A stretch of 64,000 nt of DNA from Brooklawnia sp032229645 (GCA_963722295.1 CAVRLB010000010.1:1-64000); one strand, 5' to 3'; positions 8,298 through 17,328 are shown, counted from the stretch's first letter. The notes: generated by a model from the letters alone, not told the origin. Made by a program: numbers and translations.

Positions 8298-8959
8298 GAC
8301 TGCCTCATCTGCTCAAGCGCCTGGAGCGCAGCGCTCCGCTCGCGCGTGTCTGTGCTCGTCGCCAGGTCTGCCGCAACGACAGCCGGTGGCATAGTTTCCA
8401 GGTCATGATCGACCGGCAGCGTGTTCTCATAGAGCACGTCGCGCCCGTTCGCCTGGGCAATCATGAAGTGACTCTTCGCATAATCGTCGATGGTGCCCGA
8501 CCGCACATACCCGCACGCCTGGCGGGTGTCCGCCATCAGATCCGAACCGAGGACATCGGCAGCAGCGCGGCCGGTACGGATCAGGCCAGCCGATGCACGC
8601 TCCACATTCGCAGCCGTGAACCGATGCGCCTTCGAACGCTTCGACACCGCGGACGCGATCACCGAAGCATCCCAGTCACGGATACGGCGACGGACCCTGG
8701 CCCGCGTGCTGGCGCTCAACCAATCCGCCTCACAACCAGAAAGCTCCCACAACAACCCCCACGCCGTCGCCACATCCAACGTCCGGCCTGACCCTTTCCT
8801 CACCAGCAGCTCATACCGGGCAACCGCATCACTATCAGCCAGCCACATACCGTTAGCAAGTTGACGGCCCGTGATTTCCCCAGTGCGCAACAGGTCTCGT
8901 GCCCGGCGCGCGGTCACCCCGAGACGCTCAGCCAACTCGTGCGCAGTCACATCAGTCAT
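8279..8959 (-). CDS. Helix-turn-helix protein, probable antitoxin partner of the nucleotidyltransferase
   Basis: A 226-aa protein. The N-terminal 50 residues (AHELAERLGVTARRARDLL, then a wing with DAVARYELLV) resemble a MerR/excisionase-type winged helix. The remainder is helical and not recognised, with a conserved-looking HRFTAANVERASAGL segment. It is immediately upstream of, and overlaps, the AbiEii-like gene, so it is best read as the cognate antitoxin and autorepressor. The frame is intact while its toxin partner is broken. An AT-rich stretch at 8960-8995 could hold the promoter. Confidence 0.6.
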   Translation of the reverse strand: MTDVTAHELAERLGVTARRARDLLRTGEITGRQLANGMWLADSDAVARYELLVRKGSGRTLDVATAWGLLWELSGCEADWLSASTRARVRRRIRDWDASVIASAVSKRSKAHRFTAANVERASAGLIRTGRAAADVLGSDLMADTRQACGYVRSGTIDDYAKSHFMIAQANGRDVLYENTLPVDHDLETMPPAVVAADLATSTDTRERSAALQALEQMRQSWLAAH

Positions 8960-9149
8960 TGTCAGAAAACTTCCTATCTAGGATAGCATTATGACACACC
9001 GCCGATTACCGCGGAGCATCGCCAGATCGTCTTCGAATCATCGTCGAACCGATTCACGGTGAGCGAGATCTCGGCCACATGATCGTGGCTGCGTCCGCCA
9101 ACCGTCGGCTGCCATCGCCGCCGACAGAGCGGGAGAAGCACTTCTTGCC

Positions 9150-9545
9150 GTAGATCAGGTTATTGCCCGAACCGCCACTCTCCTGCCCGACGCCAGAAGG
9201 TGCGCTTCCTGATCACCGCCAGGGGCGCTGGACAGGAATGCGATATGCGCGAAGGTTCATTCTCGGGAAGGCTGTCCCTTCGCGCCCCAAATTGATCAAT
9301 GTTCTGAGTGCGGTGTGAATGCCTCCAAACGAACCGGAACAGATCCCGATGAACGGGCCTGCATCGGCGTGGACTTCGCCGTATGTTGACTGGAGCAAGG
9401 CCGCAACTTGGCGGTCCACCTGTTATATGTCAGCCCACTCGGGAACGACCACCAGCACATGATCTGCGGCCATAGTGCGGGACATCTCAACGACAGCACC
9501 GTGCCGAGGGAAGTGGCCGGACTCGACCAACCAGAAACAGACACG
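9150..9545 (-). pseudogene. NADPH-dependent FMN reductase-like remnant
   Basis: Two minus-strand frames together resemble the C-terminal half of a flavodoxin-fold FMN reductase: MAADHVLVVVPEWAD around 9470-9430, then a shifted frame with GICSGSFGGIHTALR and GTAFPRMNLRAYRIP between 9380 and 9230. There is an in-frame stop and at least one frame change, and no start region was found. It may be debris from an ancestral genome segment. The match is by motif order only, so the call is tentative. The flanking stretches 8960-9149 and 9546-9719 contain nothing I can identify. Confidence 0.35.
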
Positions 9546-9719
9546 CCTCGTGTCTGATGAGTGACCCAAGCGAAAGCCCGGTCTGCTGGGATAGCCGCCG
9601 ATTCAAACTCGACCTCCCACCCCTGAGCGCTGACAGACCGCCCGCCCGGACCTCTGATCCGAGCTGGTCATTGACGAAGTAGCGGAGGTCAGTGGTGCGT
9701 CAGCGCAATGCTGCCTTGA

Positions 9720-9965
9720 TCAACGCTGTGCCTTCCTCATTTCCCCCCAGCGGTCGGTGCCAAGAAGGGCGTTCCCGAATCGTAGGGCGATGTAGAAGAC
9801 CGCCCACAGCACGGGGATGATGGGCGAGAAGGCGACCCACAGCCGAGCGAAGACGTCAATGATGTATGTCGTCTCGACGATCTCTTCGAGGCATGTGAGC
9901 CGGACCAGCAACCGGTCGAGGGCCTTGTGGGTCTGGTCTGGTTCAGGTAGCTTGTTAGTAGGCAT
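9720..9965 (-). CDS. Small single-pass membrane protein
   Basis: An 81-aa protein with a charged N-terminal half (possible coiled coil, HKALDRLLVRLTCLEEIVE) and one hydrophobic segment (FSPIIPVLWAVFYIALRF) near the C-terminus. ATG 9965 is chosen because AGGAG stands 8 nt upstream; the frame extends 60 codons further but lacks a ribosome site. It is transcribed divergently from the XRE regulator, with a strong hairpin between them. Function unknown. Confidence 0.55.
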   Translation of the reverse strand: MPTNKLPEPDQTHKALDRLLVRLTCLEEIVETTYIIDVFARLWVAFSPIIPVLWAVFYIALRFGNALLGTDRWGEMRKAQR

Positions 9966-10148
9966 ATTGCCACTCCTAAAGTGATGTGCTGTTTCGCCCG
10001 GTCGTGTTGCAGCACGGCCGGGTATGTTGTTTCGGTACTCATTGCGCTCACCGCGATCCCACGGCACGCTCTTTGGGCCAGCGGTCAACGTCTTCGCGTC
10101 AACCGGACGTTCGGGAAGCTTGACGTTGCGGGGCCTTTTTGGCATTCC

Positions 10149-10189
10149 GCCACCACCTCGGGGTTGCAGGGTGGCCCCGAGGTGGTGGC
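10149..10189. promoter_or_regulatory. 15-bp inverted repeat (strong hairpin) between the membrane protein and the XRE gene
   Basis: A perfect 15-bp stem, GCCACCACCTCGGGG (10149-10163) pairing with CCCCGAGGTGGTGGC (10175-10189), with an 11-nt loop. It lies 184 bp upstream of the minus-strand membrane protein and 194 bp upstream of the plus-strand regulator. No T tract follows in either direction, so a simple intrinsic terminator is unlikely. It could be a leader structure, an attenuator or a protein-binding site. Confidence 0.5.
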
Positions 10190-10287
10190 CAGATCGGCTG
10201 GCCGGATAACGGTGCTGTGCTTGTCATGCTCAGCTCCTCCTTTCAACAAAGGGCCACTTACTTTCGCATGAATTTCATCCTAGCGCC

Positions 10288-10351
10288 AATATGTGCATAT
10301 TACAAGCCATCTGTGCATGACGCGCCTTCGCTGTACATGTGTGCTATAGAT
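10288..10351 (+). promoter_or_regulatory. Operator sites and promoter of the XRE regulator
   Basis: A 14-bp palindrome, AATATGTGCATATT (10288-10301), the 13-mer CCATCTGTGCATG (10307-10319) and a related TGTACATGTG (10332-10341) precede a TATAGAT -10-like box (10345-10351). Transcription would start near 10358, 25 nt before ATG 10383. The spacing suits autoregulation by the HTH protein. The 13-mer recurs at 1831-1843. Confidence 0.4.
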
Positions 10352-10382
10352 ATTGCAGCGCATTTCGGATATCGTTGGCGGC

Positions 10383-11069
10383 ATGACAGTGATCACGGAA
10401 CAGGTGGGCAGGCACGTGCGAGCGCTTCGCGAGCTTTGCCAATGGAATCAGGGTGAACTCGGTGAAGCCCTCGGCATGAAGCGTGCGACAGTGAGCAGGC
10501 TGGAATCAGGAGACCGAGCAATCAGCGTCGACGAGTTGGCCGGGATCGCTCGAGTGTTCAAGATGCCGGTTGCAGAATTGGCTGCTCCGATTGACAAAGT
10601 TCTAGGCCCGCGCCGGTCAGCCAGAGCGGTCGAACAGGACCCCTACAGGAAGGGCGCGGACGGCCTTTCCTGGGCAGAACGGATCTCCCGACAGTACTGG
10701 CAGCCGAGGAGCGACTTCCCGCGACTGCCCGGGGAAGTTGTTGTTCCGCCTGCGTCCGATCTTTCTCCGTGGATGGAGGACGTCGACAACGCGGTTCATC
10801 AGACCACCGACCCAGATGAGGTGTACATCCGTATGGAAGCCGCAATTGAGGAGGCGCTGAAGACCGCCCCGCCAGAGACCACGGATGAACAGCGGAAAGC
10901 GCTTGCGGACGCCGCCGGATCAAGAGTCTTGGCTCAAAACTTCCAGACACTCTCGTCCACATTCTTCGATCAGTACAAAACAATGGAAGCGATCGCGAAG
11001 CAACTGACCGACAAGACGACCCGTCTTCAGCGCGAGCTAGGGGAACCCCAAGACGGCGTCGATCACTAA
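10383..11069 (+). CDS. XRE-family transcriptional regulator
   Basis: A 228-aa protein with an N-terminal HTH_3 domain (residues about 5-60: VGRHVRALREL, then GELGEALGMKRATVSRLESG and ISVDELAGIARVF) and a long helical C-terminal region unlike cI-type peptidase domains. It was started at ATG 10383, just ahead of the HTH; an upstream in-frame TTG at 10353 would lie inside the predicted -10 region. It probably acts as the element's repressor, since its own upstream region and the integrase operon share a sequence motif. No ImmA/IrrE-type anti-repressor sits beside it, but the ArdC-like gene has a zincin domain. Confidence 0.75.
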   Translation: MTVITEQVGRHVRALRELCQWNQGELGEALGMKRATVSRLESGDRAISVDELAGIARVFKMPVAELAAPIDKVLGPRRSARAVEQDPYRKGADGLSWAERISRQYWQPRSDFPRLPGEVVVPPASDLSPWMEDVDNAVHQTTDPDEVYIRMEAAIEEALKTAPPETTDEQRKALADAAGSRVLAQNFQTLSSTFFDQYKTMEAIAKQLTDKTTRLQRELGEPQDGVDH

Positions 11070-11116
11070 GCGCGAACCTTCCTCGGGTGCGGCGGCGTGG
11101 CGTGCCCGCTACCGCA

Positions 11117-11375
11117 GGAACTGTAGGTCGAACGGTGTAACTCGGATCTAGGAGTCACGACATGAGTATGCAAGTTGATCTGGCTGTTGAGGCCCCGAGT
11201 GGATTGCCCGAGGAACCTGTGGCTACGACGCTTTTGATCCCTCTTGTTGATAAGAGCCTGGTTACCCAACTGGTGGGTCAGGCCCTCGCCAGCGGGCTGG
11301 CTATTGATGGGGAGAACGGCTTGCTAGCAGAGCTGACCAAGCTGGTGGTGGCGTCCGCCTTCGAAGGCGAGTGGA
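11117..11375 (+). mobile_element. 5' remnant of an IS256-family element
   Basis: The left inverted-repeat region (GTAACTCGGATCTAGGAGT just before the ATG) and the first ~70 transposase codons (ATG 11162; GLAIDGENGLLAELTKLVV) closely match the start of the intact IS256-family element at 15942-17328 (GLSIDGENGLLAELTKLIV). Similarity ends after FEGEW near 11370 and the rest of the transposase is missing. This is a truncated end, not a functional element. Confidence 0.75.
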
Positions 11376-11432
11376 CCGTGGCTCGAGTCCGTCCCCAACT
11401 GCCACGGCTTGCATCCGACTGTTCTGGTCCTC

Positions 11433-12369
11433 ATGACTAGCAGCGTCACGCCGTCGGATCTTGCCAAACGTCGACCGAGTTCCTTTGGTCCGATAACCGA
11501 AGGCCACGAATCGCGCCTTCGCAGATTCGCCTTCTTCCCATATCGGGGAGACAAGGATAAGTGGCTGCCCGCGCAGGAGCTAAGTGCCCGCGCTTGGGAC
11601 GAAACGTTGCAAAGCCTCGCGGACTTGGCGGAGCCAGAGGACTGGACCGGCTCCGAGCCAAACGAGCGGTTACTCCCGATACTGGACAACTATTTGAGGT
11701 ACACCCATCAGCGTCTCGTGATGGAGGACAAGATTGCGGTAAGCGCGGATGGCGACTATGCAGCCTCGAACACAGGACTCTTAACCCCCTTTGCGGAGCA
11801 GGTCTTCGGCCTCTTCAGACGTAACAACCGGGAGCATGCACAGCTGTGGGTCTTCCAGAGGTGGGCGACCGAGTCGGCCCGCGAGATCCTTCGGGGATTC
11901 CCGGAGACGCCCGAGATGGCTGAGTACGTAAGTGCGGCATCAGACTTGGTCTACGACTGGCGCCGGGAAGCTCAAGCTGGCATATTCACACATACTGGGC
12001 GAGAACATTCACCGCTTCCCACCGGAGCTTGCCTCCCAGCCGCAGCGCGCCAAACAGGCCCTGGACGGTGCAATTGACTGGGCACTCAGGCGGGCAAGAC
12101 GCAACTACAAAGTGATAGTGCCGCAGTGGTACCCAGCTAAGGGCGAAGCTGGTGCTCAGTTCCTGATGCCCCTTGACCTAAGCGGCGACGGAAAGGCTGA
12201 TCTCGCGCTCGTTATCTCGGCGATCAGTGGTCAGGCGTATCGTGGAGACACCATACTCACCTTGGCGATGGCCTATACAAACGCCCGACTGATTGCCCGT
12301 CCGGATTCGGACTGGCTCTTGCCCGCCGCAGTCTCAGCTGCCATCGAGGACGAGTTGGGGCCGCAGTAG
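11433..12369 (+). pseudogene. DUF3825-domain protein, frameshifted
   Basis: The first frame (ATG 11433) reads LRRFAFFPYRGDKDKW, AWDETLQSLADLAEPEDW, LRYTHQRLVMEDKI and NTGLLTPFAEQVFGLFRRN. It loses its frame near 11965 and resumes in the next one as AYSHILGENIHRFPPEL, then ALRRARRNYKVIVPQWYP. The order of motifs matches DUF3825, a family of unknown function often found near conflict systems. The repaired product would be about 310 aa. It follows directly on the IS256 remnant, so its promoter may have been lost. Confidence 0.6.
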
Positions 12370-12885
12370 CACGCGGCGCCTTGTGCAGCGGGTCTTCCGG
12401 ACGCCGGTGCAGCAGGTATATGCCTCCCACGGATCGGTGACGGAGGACAGTGCGGCCAGCACCACACCACGCGCATGCTCCCGCTCGGACTCAGTCACCC
12501 CCAACCCCACCAGCACCTCCACCAAGTCCCCGATCGCCCATGGGTTGGCGGTGGGCAGGGAGGCCAGAATCGCTCGTTGGACTCGGTCCAGTGGGCGCTC
12601 GCGGGCACGAGTCTTGATTTGGTGACCGCGTTACGTATACGGCATCCGTGAATCACTTCGCGGTGAGCTCTTATCGTCGAGCAGGGTGGCGAGTTCCAGA
12701 GGACCAAGTAGCTTCGCAGACTCCTCCATTCTTGACAGCGCCGCACTCAGTCCATGACTGTATATCCGATCGGACCGCAATCGGACGCGAATCGGCGTGC
12801 AAGCAGCTCGGTGGAGCACGGACCGTCGTCGAGAATGGGCTCACGCAATGTGGCTAGGGTACGAACACCCTTGTAGGGTGGCCCT
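12370..12885. other. Spacer with a possible minus-strand gene remnant
   Basis: No confident gene. On the minus strand, 12620-12334 reads DRVQRAILASLPTANPWA then LVEVLVGLGVTESEREHA, which has the look of real coding sequence but no start and no family that I know; it may be the tail of a deleted gene. The last 40 bp supply the ribosome site of the GNAT-PIN gene. Confidence 0.3.
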
Positions 12886-14919
12886 ATGGTCGGGAAAGTG
12901 GGCACGGAGATCACTCTCGTCCGTCCGGGTCCGGGTACCGCGCTCGCTGAGGCAATCATCAAGTTCGGAGACTCGTTGCGCAGCTTGCTTGGGTTGTTCC
13001 CTCTATCAGCGTGGGACGAGGCCTTTGCGGATGAGCGGGTTATCGCCGCTGTGATGCAGGACACGCTCGTCGGTTACGTGCTATTCCGATTGCCCAGGGA
13101 CGAGATCGTCGTTGTACATCTTGCGGTGGCATCTGGGGCTCGCCAACGCGGTGTCGCCCGAATGCTTATCACAGAACTGGCCTCTCGTCATTCGATGCGC
13201 CGGGGCATTCGAGCCAAATGCAGACGCGACTACACAGCTAACGACGTCTGGCCGCGACTCGGATTCACCGCCCTCGGCAACTACCCGGGACGTGGGTCGA
13301 AAGGCCAGCTCCTCACGCTTTGGTGGCGCGATCACGGCCACACTGACCTCCTCACTTGGAACGGCCATCAGCAGGGAAAGCTGCCCGCCTTGATCGATGT
13401 CAATGTCTTCATTGATCTCCATGGTGATGCCGATTCTTCGGAAGCGCGGATGACGCGAGACCTCTTGGGTCGGGTCTCCGATCGTCTTGAGTTGCTTGTC
13501 GCGCCAGAGACGGCAACCGAGATCAATCGACGGGATAAGAACCCAGAACGGGAGCGATTAATCTCCACCGCTCACAACCAATACCCCCGACTGGCCGTGT
13601 CACCCGCCGCGCTCGACGATTTCGATCGAGAGCTCAGCAAGGCGGTGCCTTCCGGTACGATATCCGCCCAGACGCACAGCGACGTGCGTCAAGTAGCGAC
13701 TGCGTTGGCGGCCGACATCCCACTGGTAATCACCAGAGACCGCGACGCCCGCCGGCGACTAGCCGACGAGGCCTTCAGGCTGGGACAGGTGATCGTGACC
13801 ACGCCCGCCGAAGCGGTCGCGATCACTCTCGCTGAGAACGACGATCAGGCCTATATTCCCACTGCTTTGAACATGACCGATTGGACGACGCACGAGGTAC
13901 GGCCGCAGGACACCGCGGCCTTGAGTATCTTCGTCAACACGTCCGTGGGGGAACAGCGCCGACAGCTAGAGCAGCGCATCGAGATTCTCGCCGCGGCAAG
14001 CCCTAAGTCGTCTCGACTCCTGATCAAGGACGCCTACGACGATCATGCGGCGCTCTGTGGCTTCACATGGTCGGACGACTTGCTAGACGTCCGCCTGCTG
14101 CGGGTCCTGAGTGGACCACTGATGCCGACGCTCGCGCCCCAGCTCGCAGAAATGATCCGGCGAGAAGCGCGCAACCGCGAAGTGGAGAAGATGGTTGTCT
14201 CAGACGCCAACCTCGACCCCCGAGTTCGGCGAGCCCTTGAACGCGATGGCTTCATGCAAAGGGAAGGAGGGCTGGTCGGATACACGATCCCCGAGCTATT
14301 GCGTAGCGCTGAACTCAGTGAACGCCTGCGAGACCTTGGGAACCCCTTGCAGGGCACCGTGGACTCGAGCCTCAATACCCGATGTGCCGCAAACCTCGAA
14401 CACGAATTTCGCCCATGTCGCATCATTGATGCACCCTTGCCGACATTCCTTGTCTCGATTAAGCCCCAGTACGCAGATGACCTGTTCGGATACCCACCGC
14501 ATCTGTTGAGTCGACCACTCTTACTGGGCCTGGGGCTTGAGCAAGTCTACTATCGCGCCGGTAGTTCCGGCGAAACAGCTCCAGGAAGAATTCTCTGGCG
14601 GCTCTCCGGAGGAAACCACGATTGCGTGTTCGCCTGCAGCTCCCTCGTGGAGGTGCGTGATGGAACGCCGCAGGAGCTCCATCGTCGGTATCAACGTCTT
14701 GGAGTCTGGAACCTCCAACAGATCATAGACGCTGCTAAGTCACACCATCGACGAGCACTCCGGGTGACTGATACTGAACTCCTGCCGACTCCCGTCTCTC
14801 TCACACGTCTCAGGCAGCTGGCCGCGAGGTGTGGTCACGAGCTACAGCTACAGTGGCCATATCGACTCGAGGACGGAATGTTTGAAGCGGTCATGCGTGA
14901 AGCGCGAAAGGCAGATTGA
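12886..14919 (+). CDS. GNAT-PIN-GNAT-like multidomain protein
   Basis: A 677-aa protein. Residues about 15-150 form a GNAT acetyltransferase fold, with the acetyl-CoA loop in ARQRGVARML (85-94). Residues 168-310 form a PIN nuclease domain: D171 in LIDVNVFIDL, E208 in APETATEI, D266 and the TRDRD cluster near 285. Residues 340-470 resemble a second, degenerate GNAT domain lacking a clear R/QxxGxG loop. The last 190 residues are conserved-looking (YADDLFGYPPHLLSRPLLLG; GVWNLQQIIDA) but unrecognised. The stop overlaps the ASCH gene start by one base, so both are made together. I infer an RNA- or tRNA-directed effector with an acetyltransferase part; the actual substrate is unknown. Confidence 0.7.
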   Translation: MVGKVGTEITLVRPGPGTALAEAIIKFGDSLRSLLGLFPLSAWDEAFADERVIAAVMQDTLVGYVLFRLPRDEIVVVHLAVASGARQRGVARMLITELASRHSMRRGIRAKCRRDYTANDVWPRLGFTALGNYPGRGSKGQLLTLWWRDHGHTDLLTWNGHQQGKLPALIDVNVFIDLHGDADSSEARMTRDLLGRVSDRLELLVAPETATEINRRDKNPERERLISTAHNQYPRLAVSPAALDDFDRELSKAVPSGTISAQTHSDVRQVATALAADIPLVITRDRDARRRLADEAFRLGQVIVTTPAEAVAITLAENDDQAYIPTALNMTDWTTHEVRPQDTAALSIFVNTSVGEQRRQLEQRIEILAAASPKSSRLLIKDAYDDHAALCGFTWSDDLLDVRLLRVLSGPLMPTLAPQLAEMIRREARNREVEKMVVSDANLDPRVRRALERDGFMQREGGLVGYTIPELLRSAELSERLRDLGNPLQGTVDSSLNTRCAANLEHEFRPCRIIDAPLPTFLVSIKPQYADDLFGYPPHLLSRPLLLGLGLEQVYYRAGSSGETAPGRILWRLSGGNHDCVFACSSLVEVRDGTPQELHRRYQRLGVWNLQQIIDAAKSHHRRALRVTDTELLPTPVSLTRLRQLAARCGHELQLQWPYRLEDGMFEAVMREARKAD

Positions 14920-15440
14920 TGGCTAGGGATGTGATGCTACTGTCAGTGCGACCTGCTCACGCACAGCACATCATGACGGGCAGGAAAACCATCGAACTCC
15001 GAAGAACTCGACCCGCCGTCGCAGCTGGCCAGATAGTCGCTATCTACGCATCTGCCCCTCGCTGCGCCGTGATTGGAACATGTCGAGTGAGCGGCATCGA
15101 ATCCGGGCCCCCCGCCGACATCAAAGCGACCCACCTCTACGCGACCGGCATTGATGACCGTGCATTCGATTCTTACTTCCAGAATACGAACAAAGCCGTA
15201 GCCCTACATCTTGAACTGCCTCACGTCCTGAGAGAGCCAATCCCTTTAGCGCGGCTGAAGCAATCAGGCCGCGCCGCTCCGGTGCAGACCTGGCGGTTCC
15301 TCGACTGGAGTCTCTTCTCAGGTCTCCTCACTTCGACCCGAGACCGACACGAGATCGCTACAGTGTGGCTGGATGGGCGACTTGATATCGCTCCACGAAC
15401 GCCGCTGACGTCTGACGCCTTGGCCTTGGCTGACGCATGA
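14919..15440 (+). CDS. ASCH/PUA-like domain protein
   Basis: A 173-aa protein with the ASCH signature: LLSVRPAHAQHIMTGRKTIE with LRRTRP, then IYASAPRCAVIG. ASCH domains share the PUA fold, bind RNA, and some members act as ribonucleases or amidohydrolases. ATG 14919 shares a base with the stop of the GNAT-PIN gene; a TTG at 14916 is less likely. AAAGG lies about 10 nt upstream. Tight coupling suggests that this is the RNA-recognition subunit or the modulator of the GNAT-PIN protein. No third gene of the unit is apparent downstream. Confidence 0.72.
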   Translation: MARDVMLLSVRPAHAQHIMTGRKTIELRRTRPAVAAGQIVAIYASAPRCAVIGTCRVSGIESGPPADIKATHLYATGIDDRAFDSYFQNTNKAVALHLELPHVLREPIPLARLKQSGRAAPVQTWRFLDWSLFSGLLTSTRDRHEIATVWLDGRLDIAPRTPLTSDALALADA

Positions 15441-15586
15441 AGACAAGCCAACCTTGTTGGTCGCAAGGGGTTCATTCATCCCCGGTGGGCACTGACTGGC
15501 CGTCCACAATCCATATCAGTTGACGACTTGACCCTGTAATCGCTCATCCAACGGCAAGCCTTAGCTCGCCGAGCGCCTGACTTGTG

Positions 15587-15941
15587 CTATGCCTGCTCGA
15601 CGCCGTCCCGATTGACCTTGGCCGTTGAGGTGTCGCCGCCAGAAAGCATCGGCACAAGCACCGCCGACCTCGGCGCAACTGTCTCAAAGGCTCCTTGAGT
15701 TCGCCGAAGCCGGAGCCTGGAATCGCACATCCTTGGAGTCAGGTCGTCAGCCCACCACTCGACCACGTTGGCGACGCTCGATCCCATGTCGAGCATCGTC
15801 TTGAGTGCCTGGTCGGCGACCAGCTCGACTCTATCCATGGCCGCTCGCTCGGCATCGCTTAGGACCCCCTCCAGAGAATTACCGCTGCGCCTGCTACCGT
15901 CGAGCTGTTCGACCGCCCGGGCATTTCCTGAGCGCGCAAGC
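15587..15941 (-). pseudogene. Fragment of a hypothetical gene cut by the IS256 element
   Basis: It encodes LSDAERAAMDRVELVADQAL and VVEWWADDLTPRM, related to the 112-aa protein at 4360-4698. The 5' end is truncated by the IS256-family insertion, and no plausible start remains between the IS and ATG 15837 (MDRVELVAD). After DDLTP the sequence diverges from the relative, and a frame error is possible there. Beyond the IS, on the far side of the 8-bp target duplication, the open frame continues without a credible start because it runs antisense to an older IS256 tail. It is probably not expressed as a full protein. Confidence 0.5.
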
Positions 15942-17328
15942 GGGACTGTCAAATTAACGGTGGATCTCATGGTTAGTGGCTGTGGGCGGACAGCCGTCCG
16001 TTGAAGGTGATGTCGAAGGCGTTGAGCGCGCCCTTCCAGCGTTGGGTCCAGCGGGCCCTTCCGCGGCCCGTGGGGTCGAGTGCCATCACGGCGAGGTACA
16101 CGCACTTGAGGGCGGCTTGCTCGTTCGGGAAGTGCCCACGAGCTTTCACGGCTTTGCGGATCCTCGCGTTGACGGACTCGATCGCGTTGGTCGTGCATAC
16201 GATCCGACGGATCTCCCGGTCGAACTGCAGGAACGGGACAAACTCAGGCCAGGCGTTCTCCCACAGCCTCACGATCGCGGGATACTTGCCGCCCCAAGCG
16301 TCTTGGAAGTCGAGGAACCGGTCCTCGGCCTCCTTGACCGTCGAGGCCTGGTACACCGGCTTCAGGCTCCGGCTGATCGCGTCCCAGTCCTGCCGCGCGG
16401 AGTACTTGAAACTGTTCCTCATAAGATGAACAATGCACGTTTGTACGATGGTGTCCTTCCAGACCGTGTTCACACTGTCGGGCAGGCCAGACAACCCGTC
16501 ACACACCACCATCAACACGTCCTTGACACCGCGGTTCTTGATCTCGGTCAGGACCTGGAGCCAGTACTTCGCACCTTCCCCGCCGTCACCGCACCACAAC
16601 CCGAGGATGTCCCGGTTCCCCTCGCTGGTGACCGCGAGCGCGACGTAGATGGGCCGGTTCGCGACTTGCCCGTCGCGGACTTTCACGTGGATCGCATCGA
16701 TGAACACCACCGGATACACCGGGTCCAACGGCCGACTCTGCCACGCGCTCATCCCATCGAGGACCTTGTCGGTGATCGTCGAGATCGTCGTTTTCGACAC
16801 CTGCGTGCCGTACACATCCGCCAGGTGCGCGGCGATGTCACCGTGAGTCATGCCCCGGGCCGACAGCGATAGCACGATGTCCTCGATCACGCCGAGCCGA
16901 CGCTGCCGCTTAGCCACGATCTGCGGCTCGAACGTGCCGGCCCGGTCCCTGGGCACGTCGATGCTGATCGGCCCGGCCTTGCTGGTCACGGTCTTCGTGC
17001 GGGTGCCGTTGCGGGCGTTCCCGTCGGTCGAGCCACCACGTTCGTGTTTGCCGTAGCCGAGGTGATCGGTGATCTCACCTTCCAACGCGGACTCCACGAT
17101 CAACTTGGTCAGTTCGGCGAGCAGGCCGTTCTCGCCGTCGATCGACAACCCGCTGGTACGGGCGTCAGCGACGAGCTGCGCGACCAACGACCGGTCAACA
17201 GTGGGGGCAAGGGACGTGGTATTCACGGGCCTCTCCGGGTTCTCACTCAGGGCCAACACGGCCGTGTCTACAGGGGTACTCATCTCGTAACTCCTTGATC
17301 CGAGTTACACCGTTGACCGTACAGTCCC
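15942..17328 (-). mobile_element. IS256-family insertion sequence, complete
   Basis: A 1387-bp element encoding one transposase on the minus strand. The terminal repeats read GGACTGTCAAATTAACGGTG at the low-coordinate end and, on the other strand, GGACTGTACGGTCAACGGTG at the high-coordinate end. It is flanked by the direct repeat GCGCAAGC (15934-15941 and 17329-17336), an 8-bp target duplication that is normal for the family. It is inserted between a hypothetical gene fragment and the 3' remnant of another IS256-type element. Confidence 0.9.
15973..17283 (-). CDS. IS256-family (mutator-type) transposase
   Basis: A 436-aa Transposase_mut protein. DDE residues are visible in VVFIDAIHVKVRDG and LMVVCDGLSGLPDSV, followed by the HLMRNSFKY region and the family's TNAIESVNARIRK motif. 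An AAGGAG site precedes ATG 17283. It has full family length and an intact frame, so the element is probably mobile. The C-terminus (ARWTQRWKGALNAFDITF) identifies the older remnant at 17345-17494. Confidence 0.92.
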   Translation of the reverse strand: MSTPVDTAVLALSENPERPVNTTSLAPTVDRSLVAQLVADARTSGLSIDGENGLLAELTKLIVESALEGEITDHLGYGKHERGGSTDGNARNGTRTKTVTSKAGPISIDVPRDRAGTFEPQIVAKRQRRLGVIEDIVLSLSARGMTHGDIAAHLADVYGTQVSKTTISTITDKVLDGMSAWQSRPLDPVYPVVFIDAIHVKVRDGQVANRPIYVALAVTSEGNRDILGLWCGDGGEGAKYWLQVLTEIKNRGVKDVLMVVCDGLSGLPDSVNTVWKDTIVQTCIVHLMRNSFKYSARQDWDAISRSLKPVYQASTVKEAEDRFLDFQDAWGGKYPAIVRLWENAWPEFVPFLQFDREIRRIVCTTNAIESVNARIRKAVKARGHFPNEQAALKCVYLAVMALDPTGRGRARWTQRWKGALNAFDITFNGRLSAHSH

